A stretch of DNA of 64,000 bases from Rhynchonema sp. JSB1_4. Its lineage: Eukaryota; Nematoda; Chromadorea; Monhysterida; Xyalidae. This document shows positions 58,301-64,000 of this stretch, one piece after another. The DNA lies in assembly GCA_030248065.1 (NCBI GenBank), contig JASAMV010008114.1, forward strand, positions 1 through 64,000. Reading direction: 5' to 3'. Every line of letters starts with the position of its first letter. The first letter of the stretch is position 1. A model generated the notes under the pieces. It was not told where the DNA came from, searched no databases, and saw only the letters and a list, made by a program, of their open reading frames with translations. A program made the translations under genes and the position numbers.

Positions 58301-61300
58301 TCCAAACCCGAAATGACCAAATCGATCATCGGGCTGCTTGCGACGTCGGCCGTTGAGCACGACGTTGAGGATGGTGATACGGATCAGACTGATGTGAATG
58401 CTGTAAATGTAAGTTGCATTCGTTTGCGACGTATGTTGTGGCATTGAACAGCACAAGAATGATGCGTGGAGTTCATCCAAACAGAGAGTTTGAGTTGTTT
58501 GTTTGTCGTCGCACGAAAGCTCACGGACGTGCGTGATAACAGTGTTGTGAAGTCACCATCACAGACGGCCGTTTGGCAAAATTGACCAACCAATTTCACA
58601 TTGATGTTTCAACAGATTAAATTCTTTACCTGACAGGCGATGCGTGACACAGCAATCAGCCAATTGTGGCAGTTTGTGCTTGCCGATTCAGTCAATGAAG
58701 CACTCAGCGCACTGGCACAATTCTCACCGAGCCAGCATTTTGTCGTTGGACAGCTGCCAGATAAGGTAGGTGATGCCTTTTTGATAAGACAAAAATGTTA
58801 CCAACCAGTTTCTGATTTTATGATTTCAGTGTCGAGCCATCTACCCGCATTCTAACGCTAACCACAACGATCCAGTAAGATTGGACTGGTTGTGCACACA
58901 TTTGATCACTAATGTGTCGGACGTCGCAAGTGAAGGTTCGTCTCATCCTTTTCCTCTATTCGTTTTCTAATGCAAAATGATTCATTTCATTCTATCCGTC
59001 AAGTTCGTCCCAGGTTTCGTCCATGTGCTCAGCCGTTTGCTATCGGATGATCTCGGTGCACTGGCTCGGTCAGCGTACAATCCCGGCAGCAGCGGCACGA
59101 CCAGGAAACACAAATCGATTGAGAAATCGATCGAACTCGTCGATTGGCTGGACAAATGCGCGAAACAACAAAATCTGACTTTGTTGCCAGGTTGGGAACG
59201 CAAACTCTTATCTATTTACGGTGAATGTGCACTTCATTCTGCCACGCTTTGTCCAGCCCTACTTCTGACCGTCTATGAGCCCAGCACCGTGCCGTATCGC
59301 TACACGCCAACTGCTGATGTTTCAACCAAACGCACTTGTGTTGCACATGGCAAACGATATGTGGATATTTGTGGCCGATTGTTGAGAGAAGTACAGCCCT
59401 CGTTGTTTATGTCCAGTAGCAATCCGACGTCCAGCATTGTGTCCTTGAAATTCAGGCACGTCTTGACCCAACTAATTGGCGCTCGTTCCTTGTGACTGTC
59501 GATGGTTGGCGAGTGTTCATCGAACGAATGTTTCACGCGCTCATGGTGGTAGGAGAATATTTTTGTTCAACACATGTCTTTGTGGTCGCCAAAAGCACCA
59601 TCATTCAGGCTCGGCAATGTGAACTCGATTTGGAGTCTTCAAAACGCGCATCGGATTCTGAAACATTATCTCGATTATGGTGGGCGATGATCAAAAGTCC
59701 GGTGAATTCTACTGTAGAGAAGAAATAGTTTCATGTCTTTCAGGTCACGTGACCATATTGTTGGCGTGCTTGAAAGCAATTTTAACGAAAGTGTCGGCGC
59801 ACAGATGAACTGTTGTCTGGCACTATCGGCTCTCGCCACTGTAATCCATCAAATGGCACCGGTAACGCAATATTTTCTTGAACCATTGCTCCTAACTTGC
59901 CGTTGTCTTATAAAAATTGATGCGTTTCAGACACCGACGACAGCCATGAGTGAGGCGCTCATGTCACATGACCTGTGGTTGGTGACCAGTGTTGAAACAT
60001 TAGCTCGATTCGCCATGCGGCACAAGTACCGACCCCTCACACAGAACTTGTTCTTTCGGCAGTTGGTAAGTCGCCTTGTTACTTCAGGATGCTGCTCCTA
60101 ACGTAGATGATATCAAGGGTGACGATTACCTTTTGTTGAACCATTACAGTCGCAAGTCAAGCCTCCAGTGTCTGTGATTGCGACTTTGGCAGTGTGCCAA
60201 TGTGTGCCAAACATCAACTCGTTACTAATGGATCGACTGGGCGGTGTCGATTTGCGTCAGGTGCTCGCTGATTGGCTGATCGAGTCGCTGTCCACCAATG
60301 AACAACGTCACGTGATCACAGTGTTGTGCTACCCACTGGCTGGCGCTGCATTGAACGTGTGTCATAATCATCAATTTGATTTTTATTTTGTTCAATAAAT
60401 GGACAAGAACATAATTTATAGTCTCGTGCCTTCGATGACAAATTGGTCTCGCGTCTGAGTGAGCAGGGACAAGGCCTGATCATTGGCGAACTTCTCGCAT
60501 TCGGACGTTTGACCGTAAGTATAACACGACCAGCAACCTCACCTAGTACTGTGGTTTTCACGTATTTTTTAGTATTTTTCTACCTACTTGTATGTAATCT
60601 TTTCTCTTCCTTCAGACACCGACAACATATTTCTCCTTTCCGACTTTCTTCCCTAGCCAGTTACACCGATCTACTTCCACAGTTTTTCGCATGTTCCATT
60701 GGCATGAATCAAAGTGAAACATAGCCATTCGACGCTCGTTATTCGATCATCGGAGCAGTCGCAGCCGAGTTAGGATCGGCTCAAAACCCCAGACCCTGAC
60801 GCGACTCTACAGCCCTCGAGCAGGCGACTGTCGTTCGGCAGTTTCTCAGTGAACAGCACAAGTCGCAATCAAGTCTGGCCATTTTGGGCGACTTGTCTCA
60901 GGTGGACCACTTTTCTAAAAATATCGCACGCTTGTAACTTTTTGTAAAAGAAAACGTTTTCAGGTTCGAAATGAAGTCGAAAACCCGCTGGTCTAACTCG
61001 TTGGTGACAAGTATTTAACGATGCAATGGTTCACGCTCCAGTTGGAGGTAAACTATTATTCCCACTTTTCTAATGTTATTTCACTTTCTTTCCCCATTTG
61101 CCAGTCCGAGCTCCCTACTATGCCTTCTCCCGAGTCGTCCCCACTTCCGCTGTGCATTTGATTCGCAAACAACAACTTATGTTTCCGATCCGCGGCGGTT
61201 AGGCGTTGTTCGCGAGCCGCGTACGATTCACCGTTGATTATCGCTCTTGTGGGATAAGGGGTAAAGCGGTTTGTGATTGGAGGAGGTATAGTAGTACTAT

Positions 61301-62655
61301 CTATAGATGTCACATGATCTCTCGTCGTGATATTCGACGGAGATTGGATTGAAGAACGCCGACCAGAGTTTCAGATCAGATACCGATTCAAATTGGATAT
61401 CCCTTATGCTCGTATCACTCCAACCCGAATGTGTCGTGATTTGTGACCAATCAACGTTTAAATGAGGAGTGATTGGTGCGAATTTGGACTGGCTGTGTGC
61501 TCATTGGTCAGACGTGATTGTGTCATTCGGTTATGATGATGATACCCTGCAGGTATACGCAAAACCCAAAGTTTGACAACACTTTTGGAATAAAATATAT
61601 TATTCATTGCAGCGGTTCTACCACGCTACAGCGTCATCCCGTTTTGCTGATGACACGATTCCGCTGGCTGTTGAGTGACATTAGTCCCAACCGTCTGTTG
61701 GAAACAGTTTGTTACAAAGAGTTTGGTTGATCAGCGTCGTCCAATCCCTTACGTGCGGTCACTATTCGGTTTGTCCAGTTCGGTTTTCTTCACTGCAAAG
61801 CTTACATTTCCTGCATTGCAGTCCAAATAGGCGTGTGGCGGGCGTGTGATGTTTCATGGCTGGATGCACCCGATGTTCACCACGTGCACTGTTTTGTGCG
61901 TTGCGTGGCGGCCTCGCATCACGCAGAAGTCTACTTCTCCCTATCGACTTGATTGACAGGACAAGACAGGTTGTCACAATTTTTTCTGTACCACACGGCA
62001 TAGGAAACTGAAACGATTGCAGCTTCAATAGCATAATTTGTGACTGGCTGAATGTGGTGGAATGGTTGTCAGTCGACCAGCTGGATCAATGGCTTGTATC
62101 GCTCTGCAACGCTGCCCACGTCGGCATGCAGGCTAGTTGCAGTTTGCAAGCTTGTTTGGGTTTGTTGTTCTGTGCCATTGAAATTCAAGACGTCATTCAA
62201 ACAAATTAAAAAGCTAAATGGCATGTTACCCAACGCCATACCAGACGAATCCAACCGATTCGACCGTGCTTTTATCCTCTCGTCCTACTGTGTTAACGAG
62301 ATCGAGTTCGTTCACTGTCACCTTGTTCAACCAAGCTCGGACCACCGGTGAAACATCAAGTTTGGCGAGCATTGCGCACGTGGCGCTCGATGCGTTCACC
62401 GTGATTAAAACTAACGAATTCGACATCGAGACAAGAAAAGTAATGTTATCTCCAAGCATTTGGGGGCAAACCTGATAATTTGTGACAAGCTTGCGACGTT
62501 CGTTGTGCGTTTTTTGCGGCTTACCAAGTTTGATGTCCGCAAAATGCAGCGTACGATAACATACACTCTGGCGTCAAAGCACACTGTGGGGTGCCAAAAC
62601 CAACCGGATAGATCGGTTGCCAAGGTCAACCCGCATTTGAGACGCCTGACGTGAT
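55398..62655 (+). CDS. FOCAD: Focadhesin-like HEAT-repeat protein (exon model partial)
   Basis: Starts MTSAFDRLTEWRTDLASGD at 55398. Exons with continuous frames include 55398-55544, 55731-~55888, 56240-56390, 56449-56577, 56642-56777, 56855-57030, 57187-57318, 57392-57544, 57605-57709, 57771-57985, 58052-58169, 58256-58408, 58637-58765, 58830-58935, 59014-59390 and 59456-59545. More follow to about 62.6 kb (for example near 59755, 60178, 61610 and 62060). Helical repeats such as SVVRFLLAASHKHVFAYETL, the stretch SQLWQFVLADSVNEALSALA followed by HFVVGQLPDK, and MNCCLALSALATVIHQMAP resemble vertebrate focadhesin (FOCAD/RST1 family). FOCAD has been linked to focal adhesions and to stabilising the SKI RNA-decay complex. 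The segment 55889-56239 and the last exons are unresolved, so both the boundaries there and the stop are approximate. Confidence 0.68.
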
Positions 62656-64000
62656 GTGCAGGTCAGGCCAAGTCAGCCTGTGTATAGTGCGTCATACTTC
62701 TTAAGTATAAAGCGGCGTGTCTCCAAGTACCAATGTTCGCGTCAAGTTCATCAGTGATGATTATATGCCGAGGGCATTTTTTTATCGTGGTATTTCACCG
62801 ATGCATTATCTGGCTCAGCCATAATGGGCGACAGTTCAGATCCTCCCGCAGCTGAGCCCTCCTCCCCCGCTGGGGTTCCCGTACCGGGCTAGTCGCCATT
62901 GCATTGATTCATTTTCATTTGTTTCAGGCCGTGTTAGCGTGCTGCCGTTTTCGATGACTGCTTTCAACGTCACTCTCTATAGTTCTGCGTTAGTGGAATA
63001 TTCTGATGCTGATTATTGTAGTACCTGGCACATATGTTACTCGACTATTTTTTCAGATACTATGCTGCAAACAAACTGTTCGGCTGAAACCTGTTAAATA
63101 TCGAAGCCTGCGGACTACATAGCATGACCCAATAAAAGCGTGCATTTACATTCTATTTTTGTTCCACCAATAAATGTTAGTGACTTTATGTAACCCCGCC
63201 TTGCCGTGACTGACTTACTGCTCTATTGTATTCACTTCAGTTCAATATTGAATAAATTTACAGGGAAAGCACTAAAACCCAGCGTTCTCCTGTCAACAAA
63301 TATAAAAGACTTGCCGCGCAGTTTACCGCTTCGGAGTTGGCACGGTAATGCTAAGCGACATTCCCTATGGTATATGCTTGAGAAGCCCAAACTTGCGCAC
63401 AACTTGTGCGGCGTCGCCTTCCAGGTCTACGGAAAATTTCATCCCGCTACGTGCCCGCACGCCAGGGTTGTATTTAAAAATTTTATTGTCGAACTTTTTT
63501 TAAAAAAATCTTTTTCACTTTTTTATTCCGGAAATTATGCTCAGTTACTTACGGTGGGATACAGTCTACATATGTACATGCACAATATCTTCTCTGAAAC
63601 TGAGTAAGCAATTGAGTATCCGTTACTTTCAGATTACAACTGATTACCGTGCTTCGCATACGCGTATCCATTTTCTCACTTTCTAAAAAAACATTACAGT
63701 TCAAAAGTACTCAGTATTAATATTAAGTTTGTAGATAATCGTAGAGTGCCCGTTCAATCGGACCCGAATTCAGATTAAATAGCGTTCGAGTCTGAAGTAT
63801 ATACCAGAGGAGCACCATGAAATTGTTATCGATTTTAATCTAAAAAGAAAAATATAGAATGGAGCAAAAGTTTAATGAAAGATATATAGTAATTGTAGAT
63901 GTATAGAGAGGGCATGCCTGGCTTTTCGATGATATTATTGGATAGGGCGGGTGAGGTGATCGGTATCGAAGGTAGGTGGGGGAATTTGTTGTATCATAAG
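62656..64000. other. Right-end flank with repeat fragments
   Basis: No gene is recognised. AATAAA occurs at about 63132 and 63170 and could serve the focadhesin-like gene. A dispersed repeat fragment lies at about 63338-63560. Confidence 0.45.
63338..63560 (+). repeat. Dispersed repeat fragment, copy C
   Basis: GGTAATGCTAAGCGACATT, CCCAAACTTGCGCACAA and AAAATTTCATCCCGCTACG recur in the same order at about 17685-17850 in the beta-galactosidase intron. The second part runs into CCAGGGTTGTATTTAAAAA, which resembles a hAT-type MITE end. Confidence 0.65.

Overview
The window looks like nuclear DNA from a nematode. The evidence is a cuticle collagen with the nematode-type membrane-anchored N-terminus, a glutamate-gated chloride channel, short GT-AG introns (mostly 50-110 nt), and a degenerate tract of TTAGGC, the nematode telomere hexamer. 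I cannot name the species. Nine protein-coding genes can be read with good support. All exon boundaries were inferred by eye from GT-AG sites, reading-frame continuity and protein-family knowledge.

Layout: 1-3969 is a giant palindrome with A-rich DNA in its centre. Two paralogous seven-transmembrane receptor genes lie at 5299-7118 and 13327-14878 (+), separated by several inverted-repeat elements. A 13-exon lysosomal-type beta-galactosidase gene (15412-20700, +) has one intron swollen to about 2.5 kb by repeats. 20.7-25.8 kb holds no gene I recognise. 25864-29326 is a compact LTR retrotransposon (minus strand) with one intact gag-protease frame and no polymerase. 29.3-34.0 kb is mostly hairpin elements with two doubtful exons. 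A glutamate-gated chloride channel follows (34089-36922, +), then a secreted cyclase-family hydrolase (37427-38658, -) and a p24/TMED cargo receptor (40954-42375, -). 42.4-47.1 kb is a nest of palindromes, including a hAT-like element inserted into TTAGGC-like repeats. A CREB3/LET-607-like membrane-tethered bZIP gene (47129-54239, +) carries a complete cuticle collagen gene (49773-51394, -) inside its fourth intron. A long focadhesin-like gene fills 55398 to about 62655 (+).

The genes share no obvious pathway. GluCl and the receptors are neuronal or sensory membrane proteins. The p24 protein, the CREB3-like factor and the collagen all belong to secretory-pathway biology (cargo export, ER-stress type transcription, secreted matrix).

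Two global features stand out. First, inverted repeats are very dense: at least 18 hairpin or TIR structures in 64 kb, from about 85 bp to 4 kb, some with clear target-site duplications (TTAA, TA, 6 bp, 8 bp). Second, the 9-base word TGAAACATC/GATGTTTCA occurs 27 times by my count, against about 0.5 expected by chance, in exons, introns, intergenic DNA and the retrotransposon alike. I know of no explanation for the second.
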